In this document: positions 16,914-28,410 of the stretch, one piece after another
Layout of the letters: every line of letters begins with the position of its first letter
How positions within the stretch are numbered: the stretch's first letter is position 1
NCBI GenBank assembly: GCA_947501445.1
Contig: CANMVS010000009.1
Coordinates: forward strand, 186,001 to 250,000
From: an uncultured Rhizobiaceae group bacterium
GTDB lineage: Bacteria; Pseudomonadota; Alphaproteobacteria; Rhizobiales; Rhizobiaceae
Direction: 5' to 3'
Length of the DNA: 64,000 nucleotides
The notes under the pieces: model-generated
Seen by the model: the letters and a program-made list of their open reading frames with translations, nothing else
Told to the model about the DNA's origin: nothing
Database searches by the model: none
Translations under genes and position numbers: made by a program

Positions 16914-18452
16914 ATGGCAAGAGAGCGCAGAAGCGGTGGGCGTAATTCAAAAGCTTCGCGCGGAAACGGAACTATCCCCCAGTTGCCATGGCAAGATGTA
17001 ATCAACCCCTATCCGCCGATGCAGATTCTCGACGAAGAGCAGATGAACGCGATTCACAAAACCTCAATGCGCATTCTGTCGGAACTTGGCATCCGGGTAA
17101 TGGGCGATGATGTCATGGATTTTTTTCAGGCGGCCGGCGCTATCGTCAACCGGGAAGAAAACGTCATTCGCCTCGACGAAAGCATCGTCAATGCTGCCCT
17201 TGCTACGGTACCGTCTTCGTTTACACTAACCTCAAGAAACCGGTCAAAGCGCCTTCAGATTGGCGGCAACCATTTGACTTTTGGACTTGTTGCCGGTCCA
17301 CCAAATGTACACGATCGCATCAATGGGCGGCGTTCGGGCAACATGTCCGACTATGAGAATTTCATCAAACTTGCCCATCATTTCAACGCCATTCATCTAA
17401 TCGGCAATCAGGTGGTTTCGCCGATGGAGTTGCCGGCCGGCTCGCGCCATCTCGACACATATTTTGCAAATCTGACGCTGAGTGACCTGTGTTTCCACTG
17501 TACTGCCATTGGTGCCGGGCGGGCTATCGATGGCATCAATATGATGGCGATTTCGCGCGGTGAAACACTTGAGCAAATGAAAACTGATCCCGGCGTCATT
17601 ACAATTATTTCCGTCAATTCACCCCGCCTGTTCGATGACCAGATGGGTGAAGGTCTGATCGCAATGGCCAAGCATGGTCAGCCGGTCACCATAACGCCAT
17701 TTACGCTGATGGGGGCAATGACGCCGGTAACACTTGCTGCGGCATTGGCACAACAGAACGCGGAAGCATTATTCGGGATCGTTTTGACCCAGCTTGTCAA
17801 TCCTGGCACGCCTGTCATGTATGGTGCATTCACCTCAAATGTCGATATGCGAACCGGTGCACCAGCCTTTGGCACGCCTGAAAACACAAAAGCAAATATT
17901 ATCGCGGGTCAGTTGGCCAGGCGCTACAATATTCCTTATCGAACCTCGAATGCCAACGCATCAAATACGGTTGACCTCCAGGCCGCATACGAAACGGGCA
18001 TGGCGACATGGGGAGCTGTCATGGGCGGCGGCAACATGATTTATCATGCTGCGGGGTGGCTGGAAGGTGGTTTGACGTCTTCGCTCGAAAAACTTGTTCT
18101 GGATGTGGAAATTCTTCAAAACATGATGGAATTTTTAAAACCGGTGCCGTTTACCGAAGATGATCTGGGCTTTGAAGCCATTGCAGCGGTAAATACTGGT
18201 GGTCATTTTTTCGGTTCCGAACACACAATGGCCAGATATAAAACCGCATTCTACCAACCGATGTTGTCTGATTGGCAAAACCATGAAAACTGGGAACTGG
18301 CAGGTGGCAAGGATGCGGTCGAGCGTGCCACGGAAATTTGGCAAAAGGCCCTGGAAGAATATGTCGAACCCAGGCTGGAACCGGCCGTAAGGGAAGCGTT
18401 GGTTTCCTATGTTGCCAAGCGAAAGGATGAGATCGGCACTGGCGAACCTTAG
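16914..18452 (+). CDS. Trimethylamine methyltransferase (MttB) family protein, non-pyrrolysine
   Basis: A 512-residue member of the MttB superfamily. These TIM-barrel enzymes move a methyl group from a quaternary amine to a corrinoid protein; family members without pyrrolysine include the glycine betaine methyltransferase MtgB. Family features include the N-terminal helix MNAIHKTSMRILSELGIRV, the long central barrel and a C-terminal EHTMARYKTAFYQP stretch. The frame is uninterrupted, with no in-frame amber codon. The linked glycine-betaine-type importer and LysR regulator suggest demethylation of betaine, proline betaine, carnitine or a similar compound. No corrinoid partner or methyl-acceptor gene is present here, so it must lie elsewhere or the chemistry differs. 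Confidence 0.88.
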   Translation: MARERRSGGRNSKASRGNGTIPQLPWQDVINPYPPMQILDEEQMNAIHKTSMRILSELGIRVMGDDVMDFFQAAGAIVNREENVIRLDESIVNAALATVPSSFTLTSRNRSKRLQIGGNHLTFGLVAGPPNVHDRINGRRSGNMSDYENFIKLAHHFNAIHLIGNQVVSPMELPAGSRHLDTYFANLTLSDLCFHCTAIGAGRAIDGINMMAISRGETLEQMKTDPGVITIISVNSPRLFDDQMGEGLIAMAKHGQPVTITPFTLMGAMTPVTLAAALAQQNAEALFGIVLTQLVNPGTPVMYGAFTSNVDMRTGAPAFGTPENTKANIIAGQLARRYNIPYRTSNANASNTVDLQAAYETGMATWGAVMGGGNMIYHAAGWLEGGLTSSLEKLVLDVEILQNMMEFLKPVPFTEDDLGFEAIAAVNTGGHFFGSEHTMARYKTAFYQPMLSDWQNHENWELAGGKDAVERATEIWQKALEEYVEPRLEPAVREALVSYVAKRKDEIGTGEP

Positions 18453-18550
18453 AATACACGCGGCAATGCAACTGAACTGCAATCGACAGATAGAGGCATG
18501 AATTCAAAAGCTCAGGGCATCAAATTGTGTGCATTTGAAAGTGATGCTCT

Positions 18551-19009
18551 CTAGCATTCTGCTTTGCCGTATATTTCATCCGCACGCTTTTCAAAGGCTT
18601 CCGCAAACATACGAAATGCACGGTCAAACATGCTGCCCATAACAACGCCGAGCATGCGGCTCTTGAATTCATAATCTATATAGAATTTTATCGTGCAACC
18701 ACCATCTGGTCGCGCCGAGAATGACCATCTGTTGTTGAGATAGCGAAACGGTCCATCCAGATATTTGACATCAATCATATTGTCGTCCGGGCTGAGCAGA
18801 ACCTGGCTTGTAAATGTCTCGCGAATGGCTTTGTAGCCAACGGTCATGTCTGCCACCAACAGCGTCTTTTCGTTACGCTCTTTTCTCGAACGCACGCGCA
18901 ATGCTTCACATAGGGGGAGAAATTGCGGATATTTTTCGATATCTGCCACGAGTGCAAACATTTGCTGAGGCGTATGCGCGACGTCGCGCGTGGTTTCATG
19001 TTTGGGCAT
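18551..19009 (-). CDS. Coq10/RatA family START-domain protein
   Basis: A 152-residue polyketide-cyclase/START-fold protein of the Coq10/RatA family. The N-terminus HTPQQMFALVADIEKYPQFLPLCE and the C-terminal helix SMFDRAFRMFAEAFEKRADEIYG are diagnostic. In alphaproteobacteria this gene regularly sits next to lipA and is thought to bind ubiquinone and assist respiration; the toxin label derives from E. coli RatA and is doubtful here. It follows lipA by 21 bp and is the last gene of the PDH-lipoate run. Confidence 0.9.
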   Translation of the reverse strand: MPKHETTRDVAHTPQQMFALVADIEKYPQFLPLCEALRVRSRKERNEKTLLVADMTVGYKAIRETFTSQVLLSPDDNMIDVKYLDGPFRYLNNRWSFSARPDGGCTIKFYIDYEFKSRMLGVVMGSMFDRAFRMFAEAFEKRADEIYGKAEC

Positions 19010-19030
19010 GCAATGTTATTTCAGTAAGCG

Positions 19031-19999
19031 TCAATTCTTCAGTCCGTTTCGGGCAGCACGCGCCACCTGCAATTTGGCAAAATCATCACCGGCATGATGG
19101 GAGGAGCGCGTAAGCGGGCTGGCGGACACCATCAAAAAACCTTTTGAATAGGCAATGGTTTCATAGGATTTGAACTCATCCGGCGTGACAAAACTCTCCA
19201 CCTTGTGATGCTTCTTTGTTGGCTGCAGGTATTGGCCCATCGTCAGGAAGTCAACATCTGCTACCCGCAGGTCATCCATCAGCTGCAATATTTCATTGCG
19301 TTCTTCACCCAATCCAACCATGACACCTGACTTGGTGAATATGCTGGGGTCCAGCTCCTTGACGCGTTGCAGCAATCTGATGGAGTGGAAGTACCGCGCA
19401 CCGGGGCGTACCGTCAGATAGTTGGACGGCACCGTTTCCAGGTTGTGATTGAAAACATCAGGCCTTGCAGCAACGACACGCTCCAATGCACCGTCTTTTC
19501 GCAGAAAGTCGGGGGTCAGAATTTCAATCGTTGTGCCGGGTGATTCCGAACGAATGGCGTCAATCGTCTCGACAAAATGCTGCGCACCGCCGTCGGCAAG
19601 ATCATCGCGATCAACCGAAGTTATGACAACATGCTTCAAACCCATCTGAAACACCGCCCGACCGACATTTCGCGGCTCATCCGGGTCCAGCGCTGTTGGC
19701 CTTCCGGTAGATACATTGCAAAATGCACAGGCGCGGGTGCAGATTTCCCCCATGATCATGAAACTGGCGTGTTTTTGCTCCCAGCAACCACCAATATTCG
19801 GGCAACCTGCCTCTTCACAGACCGTCACAAGCTTGTTGGACTTCACGATTTCGCGTGTATCCTTATAGCCTTGTGACGTCGGTGCCTTGACCCTGATCCA
19901 ACTGGGTTTACGTGCAATTTCATTATCCGGACGATGTGCCTTTTCCGGATGGCGCACGCGTTTTGCTCCGCCGGCAGTCGTGTCAAGAACAGTGACCAT
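19031..19999 (-). CDS. lipA: Lipoyl synthase
   Basis: A radical-SAM enzyme of 322 residues that inserts two sulfurs into octanoyl groups on lipoyl domains, here presumably those of PdhB and PdhC encoded just upstream. Both iron-sulfur motifs are visible: Cys61, Cys66 and Cys72 ([12 protein letters not shown]) for the auxiliary cluster, and Cys87, Cys91 and Cys94 (CTRACAFC) for the SAM cluster. The ATG at 19999 has AAGG upstream; an earlier in-frame TTG at 20014 is less likely. Length matches the family. Confidence 0.96.
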   Translation of the reverse strand: MVTVLDTTAGGAKRVRHPEKAHRPDNEIARKPSWIRVKAPTSQGYKDTREIVKSNKLVTVCEEAGCPNIGGCWEQKHASFMIMGEICTRACAFCNVSTGRPTALDPDEPRNVGRAVFQMGLKHVVITSVDRDDLADGGAQHFVETIDAIRSESPGTTIEILTPDFLRKDGALERVVAARPDVFNHNLETVPSNYLTVRPGARYFHSIRLLQRVKELDPSIFTKSGVMVGLGEERNEILQLMDDLRVADVDFLTMGQYLQPTKKHHKVESFVTPDEFKSYETIAYSKGFLMVSASPLTRSSHHAGDDFAKLQVARAARNGLKN

Positions 20000-20028
20000 G
20001 GGATTAACCTTCAAATTTCATACGTATG

Positions 20029-20274
20029 TCAGCGTCCCGCCAACAATGAAAACACCCACAAAATGACGATCGCTCCAACTGTTGCGACGATCAGATTGCC
20101 GACGAAGCCAAAAAAGGCAATTCCCAGGCTGGTTGCCAAAAAACCACCGACGAAGGATCCAATCACACCAACAACCAGGTTTTTAATCAAACCATGGTTT
20201 CTGTTCATTACTTTCTCGGCGATAAACCCGGCCAGCAGGCCAACAAGCAGAAATCCCAAAATACCCATGCCCAT
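20029..20274 (-). CDS. GlsB/YeaQ/YmgE family small membrane protein
   Basis: An 81-residue, very hydrophobic protein with three membrane segments and the family's glycine-rich pattern (GFLLVGLLAGFIAEKVM, NLVVGVIGSFVGGFLA). Members are called stress-response or transglycosylase-associated proteins, but their biochemical role is not settled. It lies between lpd and lipA, an arrangement that also occurs in other rhizobial genomes as far as I recall. Confidence 0.9.
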   Translation of the reverse strand: MGMGILGFLLVGLLAGFIAEKVMNRNHGLIKNLVVGVIGSFVGGFLATSLGIAFFGFVGNLIVATVGAIVILWVFSLLAGR

Positions 20275-20319
20275 GATATGCGTTCCTTTTATTGCTCAAA
20301 TTGACATAGTTGTGCGCTG

Positions 20320-21783
20320 CTAAGCATTCAATGCCCGGCCATAGGCGTCAAGTACACTTTCCTTCATCATCTCCGAGAGGGTCGGATGCGGGAAGATCGT
20401 GTGCATGAGCTCTTCTTCGGTCGTTTCCAAATTCATGGCGACGACAAAGCCCTGGATAAGTTCAGTCACTTCCGTGCCCACCATATGGGCACCGAGAAGC
20501 TCACCGGTTTTCTTATCGAAGATGGTCTTGATCAATCCCTTGTCTTCACCCAGTGCAATGGCCTTGCCATTGGCACCAAACTGAAAGCGCCCGACCCGTA
20601 TATCATAGCCGGCTTCCCTGGCTCTGGCTTCGGTCAGGCCAACACTGGCAACCTGGGGGTTGCAATAGGTACAGCCTGGTATCTTGTTTTTGTCCGTCGG
20701 ATGAACACCTGGAACGCCGGCGATTTTTTCAACACAAACGACACCTTCGTGCTCTGCCTTATGGGCCAGCATGGGAGGCCCGGCAACATCACCGATTGCA
20801 TAGATGCCTTCAACATTAGTCTTGCCAAATCCATCAATAACAATACAGCCACGATCGGTCTTCACACCGAGAGTTTCCAACCCGAGATTTTCAATATTAC
20901 CCTGAACGCCAACAGCTGAAATCATCCGGTCTGCGGTTATTTTCTGGACTTTTCCGTCTTTGGTTTCCACATGCGCAGTTACGCTGTTTGCACCCTTGTC
21001 TATTTTCGAAACCTTGGCTTCGGTAATTATCTTCAGACCCAGTTTTTCAAGCGCCTTGCGTGCAAGACCGGAAATTTCAGCATCCTCAACCGGCATGACA
21101 TTGGGCATCATTTCGACGACGGTTACATCAACACCCAATGCATTGTAGAAACTGGCAAATTCGATACCGATAGCGCCTGACCCCATAACCACCAGAGATT
21201 TTGGCTGCTCCTTGGGCACCATCGCTTCAAAATAGGTCCAGATCAGTTTTCCATCAGGTTCGATGCCAGGCAGGACCCGTGGTCGTGCGCCCGTTGCGAC
21301 GATGACATGCTTTGCCTGATAAGTGCCCTCACCCTTGGTATTTTTTGGAACCGGGTTTTGCGGCTCCATTGGCACTTTCGACGATTTCTTCACGGCAATT
21401 TCCACGGGCGCTCCCGCTTTGCCTGCTTTGGTGATCTGAGCTTCTCCCCAAATCACATCAACCTTGTTCTTTTTCATCAGGAAACCGATGCCGGCATTGA
21501 GCCGGCCGGACACACCGCGGGAGCGTTTGACAACAGCGTTGATATCCGCAGCAATTTTGCCTTCGAGTTTCAGACCATAATCGTCAGCATGCTCGGCAAA
21601 ATGTAGTATTTCCGCTGAACGCAACAGCGCCTTGGTCGGAATACAACCCCAGTTAAGGCAAATACCACCCAAATGCTCACGCTCGACGATGGCTGTCTTC
21701 AGCCCGAGTTGGGCAGAACGCACCGCCGTTACATATCCGCCGGGGCCAGACCCGATGATGATGACATCATAAGTATTGGACAC
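20320..21783 (-). CDS. lpdA: Dihydrolipoyl dehydrogenase (E3)
   Basis: The FAD-dependent E3 subunit of the pyruvate dehydrogenase complex, 487 residues, reoxidising dihydrolipoyl groups with NAD. FAD-binding GSGPGGY is near the N-terminus, the redox disulfide is in GGICLNWGCIPTKALLR, the NAD motif GSGAIGIEFASF is central, and the C-terminal HAHPT-type motif appears as HTIFPHPTLSEMM. The start is a GTG at 21783 with AGGAGA seven bases upstream; the ATG eight codons earlier has no such site. An insert rich in Lys and Pro before the NAD domain is typical of rhizobial PDH-linked E3. Confidence 0.95.
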   Translation of the reverse strand: MSNTYDVIIIGSGPGGYVTAVRSAQLGLKTAIVEREHLGGICLNWGCIPTKALLRSAEILHFAEHADDYGLKLEGKIAADINAVVKRSRGVSGRLNAGIGFLMKKNKVDVIWGEAQITKAGKAGAPVEIAVKKSSKVPMEPQNPVPKNTKGEGTYQAKHVIVATGARPRVLPGIEPDGKLIWTYFEAMVPKEQPKSLVVMGSGAIGIEFASFYNALGVDVTVVEMMPNVMPVEDAEISGLARKALEKLGLKIITEAKVSKIDKGANSVTAHVETKDGKVQKITADRMISAVGVQGNIENLGLETLGVKTDRGCIVIDGFGKTNVEGIYAIGDVAGPPMLAHKAEHEGVVCVEKIAGVPGVHPTDKNKIPGCTYCNPQVASVGLTEARAREAGYDIRVGRFQFGANGKAIALGEDKGLIKTIFDKKTGELLGAHMVGTEVTELIQGFVVAMNLETTEEELMHTIFPHPTLSEMMKESVLDAYGRALNA

Positions 21784-21878
21784 GCTTAGTCTCCTGATGT
21801 GCGGCATACCCCAGCCAGGGTCGCCTGTATTAAGGTGCCAGCGTCATGTCGTGGCGCCACAGTGGAATTTGGTTGGCA

Positions 21879-21911
21879 ATCGCCCGCAATGCCTGAACAC
21901 AGGCGGGCGAT
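21879..21911 (-). terminator. Hairpin after the HdeD-like gene, possible terminator
   Basis: Perfect 9-bp arms (ATCGCCCGC and GCGGGCGAT) with a 15-base loop follow the HdeD stop at once. No T-run follows, so it may be an mRNA-stabilising hairpin within the PDH operon rather than a strong terminator. Confidence 0.4.
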
Positions 21912-21917
21912 ATGCCG

Positions 21918-22481
21918 TCAGCTATTGCGCAACGCCCAGCCGGTCAGCAGCAGCGTTACACCGTTGAAGGTCAATTCAACACCAAGGAACAGTCCAAGCA
22001 CCGACGTTGCGGCCCAGGGGAAATCTGCAACAATGAGACCACCCAGAACAAGCGACATCACACCCGAAACAAGAACCCAGATCCAACCCGCAACGGGGCG
22101 CATGGAAAACGAGTAGGCAATTTTGGAACCGCCAAGCAGAAACAACAATATTGCCACCAAAACGGTCAGTGATGCTGCGCCGGCTGTCGGGTTGCTCGCC
22201 AGAACACCGCCCACAACAATCATCAGCACGCCGGTGGCCAGCGTCCACAGGAAACCACCCCAGCCACGGTTTGAAAACGCCTGAACGATCTGCACTGCAC
22301 CAAGCAGCATGAAAAAGAAGGCCACCAGGTAGTCGACTGTTACGGTTGCTTCAAGCGGATTTGAGAATGACAAAAAGCCGCCAATCAGTGAAATCAACCC
22401 GAACAACATCAGCCAGCCCCAGGAAGCCTTCAGCTTCGCAAATACTTCCTGCATGTCTTTATTATCAAATTCATTAGTCAT
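21918..22481 (-). CDS. HdeD-like/DUF308 membrane protein
   Basis: A 187-residue inner-membrane protein with about six hydrophobic segments and a soluble N-terminus (NEFDNKDMQEVFAKLKASWG). The repeated pattern WVLVSGVMSLVLGGLIVADFP is typical of HdeD/DUF308 proteins, linked in E. coli to acid resistance at high cell density; the mechanism is unknown. It lies between pdhC and lpd within an otherwise metabolic operon, where rhizobia commonly carry other small genes. Cotranscription with PDH seems likely from spacing. Confidence 0.87.
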   Translation of the reverse strand: MTNEFDNKDMQEVFAKLKASWGWLMLFGLISLIGGFLSFSNPLEATVTVDYLVAFFFMLLGAVQIVQAFSNRGWGGFLWTLATGVLMIVVGGVLASNPTAGAASLTVLVAILLFLLGGSKIAYSFSMRPVAGWIWVLVSGVMSLVLGGLIVADFPWAATSVLGLFLGVELTFNGVTLLLTGWALRNS

Positions 22482-22520
22482 TGCCGCGTCCTCTCCAATA
22501 ATCGGCTGATAGTACTTGCT

Positions 22521-23837
22521 CTATACCAGCATACCGAGAGGATTTTGCACATACCCCTTGAACGCGGAAAGAAGTTCGGCGCCAAGCGCGCCATCCACAG
22601 CGCGGTGATCTGTCGATAATGTAACGGACATGACAGTCGCCACGGCCAATTCACCGTTTTTGACGATTGCCCGTGGCTCACCAGCACCCACAGCCAGAAT
22701 GGTGGCGTGGGGCGGATTAATGACCGCAGCAAAATCCTTGATGCCAAACATGCCCAGATTGGAGACGGCGGTGGTGCCGCCCTGATACTCCTGCGGCAGC
22801 AGTTTGCGCTCACGCGCGCGCGCCGCCAGGTCCTTCATTTCATTCGAAATGATAGACAGTGGTTTCATCTCGGCCTGACGAACGATTGGCGTTATCAAGC
22901 CGCCGGGTATGGAAACGGCCACGCCGACATCGGCATGTTTATGCATGACCATATTGCTCTCGGTCCACGACGCATTGGCCTGTGGTACGTCGCGCAATGC
23001 AAGGGCCATTGCCTTGATTACGAAATCATTGACGGAAAGCTTGAAGCCTGGCTTGTCATCGCGGATGGGTGCAGATTCATTGAGTTGCTTGCGCAGGGCC
23101 AGGAGCGCATCAAGTTCACAATCCAGTGTGAGGTAAAAATGCGGAACTGTCTGTTTTGATTCGACCAGACGTTTGGCGATTGTCTTTCGCATTCCATCGT
23201 GAGGAGCCAGCTCGTAAGATCCCTCTTCAAACAGCTTCATGACCTGAGCATCCGATGCACCGGTAGCAACAGGTGCCAAAGGTGCAGGTGCCGGCGCAGC
23301 GGCGCTTGTGGACGTCAATCCCGACGCGATCGCTGCATCCACGTCGCGGCGTATGACCCTGCCGTGCGGTCCGCTTCCGGTAACAGCACTTATTGCAATG
23401 CCGGCATCAGCGGCGATGCGACGGGCAAGTGGTGACGAAAACACCCGGGTCGTGGCTGGTTGGGCAACCGGCGCAACCGCGGCTGCAACCGGAGCTACCG
23501 CAGGAACTGGAGCCGCTACAGCTGGAGCAGCATCAACAACAGGTGCTGCCGCTGTAGCATTTGACGCCGCGCTGGCAGCCGCTGATGCGTCTTCACCTTC
23601 TTCAGCCAGGACAGCAATCAATGCATTGACCTTGACGCCTTCAGTTCCCTCTGGAACCACAATCTTGGCGACAACACCCTCATCAACGGCCTCAACCTCC
23701 ATGGTCGCCTTATCGGTCTCGATTTCGGCAAGCACATCACCGGAGGAAACACTATCGCCTTCCTTGACGAGCCATTTGGCCAGATTGCCTTCCTCCATCG
23801 TCGGGGAAAGCGCAGGCATGGTAATATTGATTGGCAT
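22521..23837 (-). CDS. pdhC: Pyruvate dehydrogenase E2, dihydrolipoyl acetyltransferase
   Basis: The core of the PDH complex, 438 residues. One N-terminal lipoyl domain has the attachment lysine in [15 protein letters not shown] (around residue 43). An Ala/Pro-rich linker follows, then the E3-binding domain ([14 protein letters not shown]), and the catalytic domain ends with [14 protein letters not shown], carrying the active-site His. The gene follows pdhB by 15 bp. The Ala-rich linker also creates a long open frame on the opposite strand that is not a gene. Confidence 0.95.
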   Translation of the reverse strand: MPINITMPALSPTMEEGNLAKWLVKEGDSVSSGDVLAEIETDKATMEVEAVDEGVVAKIVVPEGTEGVKVNALIAVLAEEGEDASAAASAASNATAAAPVVDAAPAVAAPVPAVAPVAAAVAPVAQPATTRVFSSPLARRIAADAGIAISAVTGSGPHGRVIRRDVDAAIASGLTSTSAAAPAPAPLAPVATGASDAQVMKLFEEGSYELAPHDGMRKTIAKRLVESKQTVPHFYLTLDCELDALLALRKQLNESAPIRDDKPGFKLSVNDFVIKAMALALRDVPQANASWTESNMVMHKHADVGVAVSIPGGLITPIVRQAEMKPLSIISNEMKDLAARARERKLLPQEYQGGTTAVSNLGMFGIKDFAAVINPPHATILAVGAGEPRAIVKNGELAVATVMSVTLSTDHRAVDGALGAELLSAFKGYVQNPLGMLV

Positions 23838-23852
23838 TTTCGTACCCTCCCC

Positions 23853-25238
23853 TTAAGCCGTATAGGTAACGGCTTTTACCGCATCAACGACTTCCGCAAC
23901 ATTTGGCAACGCCAGTTTTTCAAGATTTGCCGCATAGGGCATTGGCACATCCTTGCCGGCAACCGTCAAGACAGGCGCGTCAAGATAATCAAAGGCCTGT
24001 TGCATCACACGGGTCGCAATCTCTGTTCCAACCGAACTTTGCGGGAAACCTTCCTCGACCGTTACCAGACGTCCGGTCTTTTTCACCGATTCAATAACGG
24101 TAGGCAGATCCATTGGCCGTATCGTGCGAAGGTCAATCACTTCCGCTTCAATGCCCATACCTGCAAGCTCATCGGCTGCTTTTTCAGCGTAGGTCATGCC
24201 TATACCGAATGAAACTATGGTCACGTCATTGCCTGTACGATGAATGCGTGCCTTGCCGATGGGCAGGACAAAATCATCCATCTTGGGAACATCAAACGTA
24301 TGCCCGTAAATAATCTCGTTTTCCAGAAAAATGACCGGATTGGGATCACGGATGGCAGCTTTCAGCAAACCCTTTGCATCGGCTGCCGTATAGGGCATCA
24401 CAACTTTCAGGCCGGGAACATGACTGAACCATGAGGCATAACACTGCGAGTGTTGTGCTGCGACACGTGCTGCAGCGCCGTTGGGGCCACGAAATACAAT
24501 CGGTGCCGTCATCTGACCGCCGGACATATAGTGTGTCTTGGCGGCAGAATTGATGATCTGGTCCATTGCCTGCATGGCAAAATTGAACGTCATGAATTCA
24601 ACAATGGGCTTCAACCCGGCCATCGCCGCGCCAACACCAACACCTGCAAAGCCGTGTTCGGTAATCGGCGTATCAACAACCCGCCGGGCGCCAAATTCCT
24701 GCAGCAGCCCCTGTGTGATTTTATAGGCGCCCTGATATTCAGCGACTTCCTCACCCATGATGAATACATCGCCGTCAGCGCGCATTTCCTCAGCCATGCC
24801 ATCGCGCAGCGCTTCACGCACGGTTGTTGGCACCATTTCGGTGCCGGCCGGAATGTCCGGATCAGACGGAACGCTTGGTGCGGCTGGTGCCGCTGCGACG
24901 GGTGCAGCCGGCTCGACAGCCGCTGCAACCGGCTCAGCGGCTGTTGCGGCAGGTGTTGCTGCCGGTGTTTCCGTACCGATGTCGGCAACGGTTTCACCAT
25001 CATTCAACAGTACAGCTATAACGGCATTAACCGGAACGCCTTCGCTGCCCTCAGGCACCATGAGTTTGCCCACAGTCCCCTCGTCCACAGCTTCGACTTC
25101 CATCGTTGCCTTGTCTGTTTCAATTTCAGCAATAACATCACCGGAAGCAACGCTATCACCTTCTTTTTTGAGCCACTTGGATAGCGTTCCCTCTTCCATG
25201 GTCGGAGAGAGCGCTGGCATAAGAATATCTATTGGCAT
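23853..25238 (-). CDS. pdhB: Pyruvate dehydrogenase E1 beta with lipoyl domain
   Basis: The E1 beta subunit, 461 residues. Residues 1-80 form a lipoyl domain ([32 protein letters not shown]), followed by an Ala/Pro linker and then the transketolase-like E1 beta domain from about residue 137 ([20 protein letters not shown]). The fusion of a lipoyl domain to E1 beta is known in rhizobia and Zymomonas. The ATG at 25238 was chosen because the lipoyl domain begins there; codons upstream overlap pdhA. Confidence 0.95.
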   Translation of the reverse strand: MPIDILMPALSPTMEEGTLSKWLKKEGDSVASGDVIAEIETDKATMEVEAVDEGTVGKLMVPEGSEGVPVNAVIAVLLNDGETVADIGTETPAATPAATAAEPVAAAVEPAAPVAAAPAAPSVPSDPDIPAGTEMVPTTVREALRDGMAEEMRADGDVFIMGEEVAEYQGAYKITQGLLQEFGARRVVDTPITEHGFAGVGVGAAMAGLKPIVEFMTFNFAMQAMDQIINSAAKTHYMSGGQMTAPIVFRGPNGAAARVAAQHSQCYASWFSHVPGLKVVMPYTAADAKGLLKAAIRDPNPVIFLENEIIYGHTFDVPKMDDFVLPIGKARIHRTGNDVTIVSFGIGMTYAEKAADELAGMGIEAEVIDLRTIRPMDLPTVIESVKKTGRLVTVEEGFPQSSVGTEIATRVMQQAFDYLDAPVLTVAGKDVPMPYAANLEKLALPNVAEVVDAVKAVTYTA

Positions 25239-25254
25239 GGTTTCTCCCCCAACC

Positions 25255-26325
25255 TTACAGGACGATGTCTGTGTAGAGCTCTGACGGATCCGGTTCCGGA
25301 GTCGTCTGGGCAAATTCGGCACTGTCAGCAACAATATCGCGGACTTCCTTGTCGATTGCCTTGAGCTCTTCTTCACTCGCCCAGCCTTTTTCGAGCAGGC
25401 GCACCTTCACCTGTTCAATCGGGTCGTGCTCTGAGCGCATTTTCTGGACTTCATCCTTGGTGCGATATTTTGCCGGGTCAGACATGGAATGACCGCGATA
25501 GCGATAGGTCATCATTTCCAGAATAACCGGTCCCTTGCCGCTGCGCGCATAATCCAGCGCAGAAAGAGCGGCCGCTTTTACAGCCCGCACATCCATGCCA
25601 TCAACCTTGTGACCGGGAATATTGAAAGAAACACCGCGTTGCGAAAAATCTGTCTGCGCCGATGCACGGGAAACGGAAGTTCCCATTGCATAGCGATTAT
25701 TCTCTACAACGAATATGACAGGGAGCTGCCACAGCTCGGCCATATTGAAACTTTCATAGACCTGCCCCTGATTGGCAGCACCATCGCCAAAGAATGCCAG
25801 ACTGACATTGCCGTTGTCGCGATAGCGATTGGCAAATGCGACACCGGTACCCAATGGAACCTGCGCACCGACGATGCCATGGCCACCATAGAAATTTTTC
25901 TCGCGCGAAAACATATGCATGGATCCGCCTTTACCACGCGAGTAACCGGCCTGCCGCCCGGTCAATTCCGCCATCACGCCGCGCGGTGACATGCCCGCAG
26001 CCAGCATATGGCCGTGGTCGCGGTATCCGGTGATGAGTTGATCACCGTCTTTCATGGCCAGTTGAATGCCGGTAACCACAGCTTCCTGTCCAATATACAG
26101 GTGACAAAAACCACCTATGAACCCCATGCCATACAGCTGTCCGGCCTTTTCCTCGAAACGACGGATCAGCAGCATTTCACGGTAGACTTCGAGCTCCTGC
26201 TCGCGGTCAAATTCCGCAACCTGCGCCCCAATGGCTGGCTTGGCTGTTTTAGCGGATCTCGATTTTGTAGAATTCGTTGCCCCAGTTCGACGACTGGATG
26301 ACGCAGCACTTTTGCGCGGAGCCAT
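25255..26325 (-). CDS. pdhA: Pyruvate dehydrogenase E1 alpha
   Basis: The thiamine-diphosphate-binding E1 alpha subunit, 356 residues, forming a heterotetramer with PdhB. The ThDP motif runs from [15 protein letters not shown] to ENN near residue 200, and the phosphorylation-loop region [11 protein letters not shown] is present. The basic Ser/Thr/Lys-rich N-terminal tail of about 35 residues is usual in rhizobial PdhA. The ATG at 26325 follows GGGAGG. It is the first gene of the PDH run pdhA-pdhB-pdhC-hdeD-lpdA-glsB-lipA-coq10. Confidence 0.96.
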   Translation of the reverse strand: MAPRKSAASSSRRTGATNSTKSRSAKTAKPAIGAQVAEFDREQELEVYREMLLIRRFEEKAGQLYGMGFIGGFCHLYIGQEAVVTGIQLAMKDGDQLITGYRDHGHMLAAGMSPRGVMAELTGRQAGYSRGKGGSMHMFSREKNFYGGHGIVGAQVPLGTGVAFANRYRDNGNVSLAFFGDGAANQGQVYESFNMAELWQLPVIFVVENNRYAMGTSVSRASAQTDFSQRGVSFNIPGHKVDGMDVRAVKAAALSALDYARSGKGPVILEMMTYRYRGHSMSDPAKYRTKDEVQKMRSEHDPIEQVKVRLLEKGWASEEELKAIDKEVRDIVADSAEFAQTTPEPDPSELYTDIVL

Positions 26326-26464
26326 ATAACCCTCCCGATTGTTCGTCTGCCCTAAGCTTACGGAATAGGAGGTCTGGCAGCAAGGCCAATTATGCATAGC
26401 TTATTTGAAAGCTATTTCATTGTTTTCAATGGAATAATTATCAGTTAACGTAGATACGGTTAAT

Positions 26465-26782
26465 TTACCTGTAGTCGTATATCACGATCTCGTTCGGACG
26501 CGACAGATTCAAGGCTTCACGGGCGCGTTCATCCAGCATGTCACGCACAACAGGCCCACCAGGCGGCAACAGATTAACCTGCCTCTGCAAATACTTACGT
26601 TCAACCACCAATGCGTCGAGTTGCCTTTCCAATTGCGCCGTGCGCACCACAAAGCGCTGCTTGGCGTTCATTCCCCGATCACCGTGAATGGCGTGAAAAC
26701 CGAAATAACTAATAAAAGCAATTGCAACAGCAGGAATGAGCAGCCGACTCGTATTTCTGATTTTCTTCTGTCGTGTTGACAT
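26465..26782 (-). CDS. FtsB/DivIC-like septum formation initiator
   Basis: A 105-residue bitopic membrane protein: basic N-terminus, one membrane segment (LLIPAVAIAFISYFGFHAI), then a periplasmic coiled coil (TAQLERQLDALVVERKYLQRQ) and a conserved tail DERAREALNLSRPNEIVIY. It is the division protein that bridges FtsL and FtsQ. Its position between eno and pdhA is conserved in Hyphomicrobiales. Confidence 0.92.
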   Translation of the reverse strand: MSTRQKKIRNTSRLLIPAVAIAFISYFGFHAIHGDRGMNAKQRFVVRTAQLERQLDALVVERKYLQRQVNLLPPGGPVVRDMLDERAREALNLSRPNEIVIYDYR

Positions 26783-26952
26783 TGCGCAGATTACTCAAAA
26801 CTCAAACTCCGGCAACAACACCAATTTCGGATTTGAATTGGATCTTCCGGAGTATTCCTTATGCACCAACATGTTTAATAGGATGTTATCACCGCCACGT
26901 TTTGTTTAAAAAAGCCTATTGTGACAATTGCACAAACAATGTTCATCCAATG

Positions 26953-26991
26953 ACAAACAAAAAGCCTCCGTACGCCTGGGTACGAAGGCTT
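26953..26991 (-). terminator. Rho-independent terminator of eno
   Basis: On the minus strand a 12-bp stem with one mismatch (AAGCCTTCGTAC against GTACGGAGGCTT) and a loop of about six bases is followed by TTTTTGTTTG. It lies about 30 bp after the eno stop. Confidence 0.85.
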
Positions 26992-27023
26992 CACATAAAA
27001 CATCAATGAGCAGTGAAAAAAGT

Positions 27024-28310
<1,287 letters not shown>

Positions 28311-28410
28311 TTATGAACCAGAGGTTGGGGATTTCGGTGCTGTTTTAGGCAACCACACGAAAAACGCAACGTCCATGGCCGAATGAATTCCAGATTAACA
28401 TCAATCAGGT

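Noticed and set aside
16914-18452. Pyrrolysine-containing MttB
   Set aside because: The frame has no in-frame amber codon; it belongs to the non-pyrrolysine members.
18551-19009. Toxin of a toxin-antitoxin pair (RatA)
   Set aside because: Position next to lipA and the START fold fit the Coq10-like respiratory role; no antitoxin gene is adjacent.
23308-23856. Ala/Thr-rich open frame antisense to pdhC
   Set aside because: It mirrors the Ala/Pro-rich linker and lipoyl region of pdhC and is low in complexity; a similar one mirrors pdhB.
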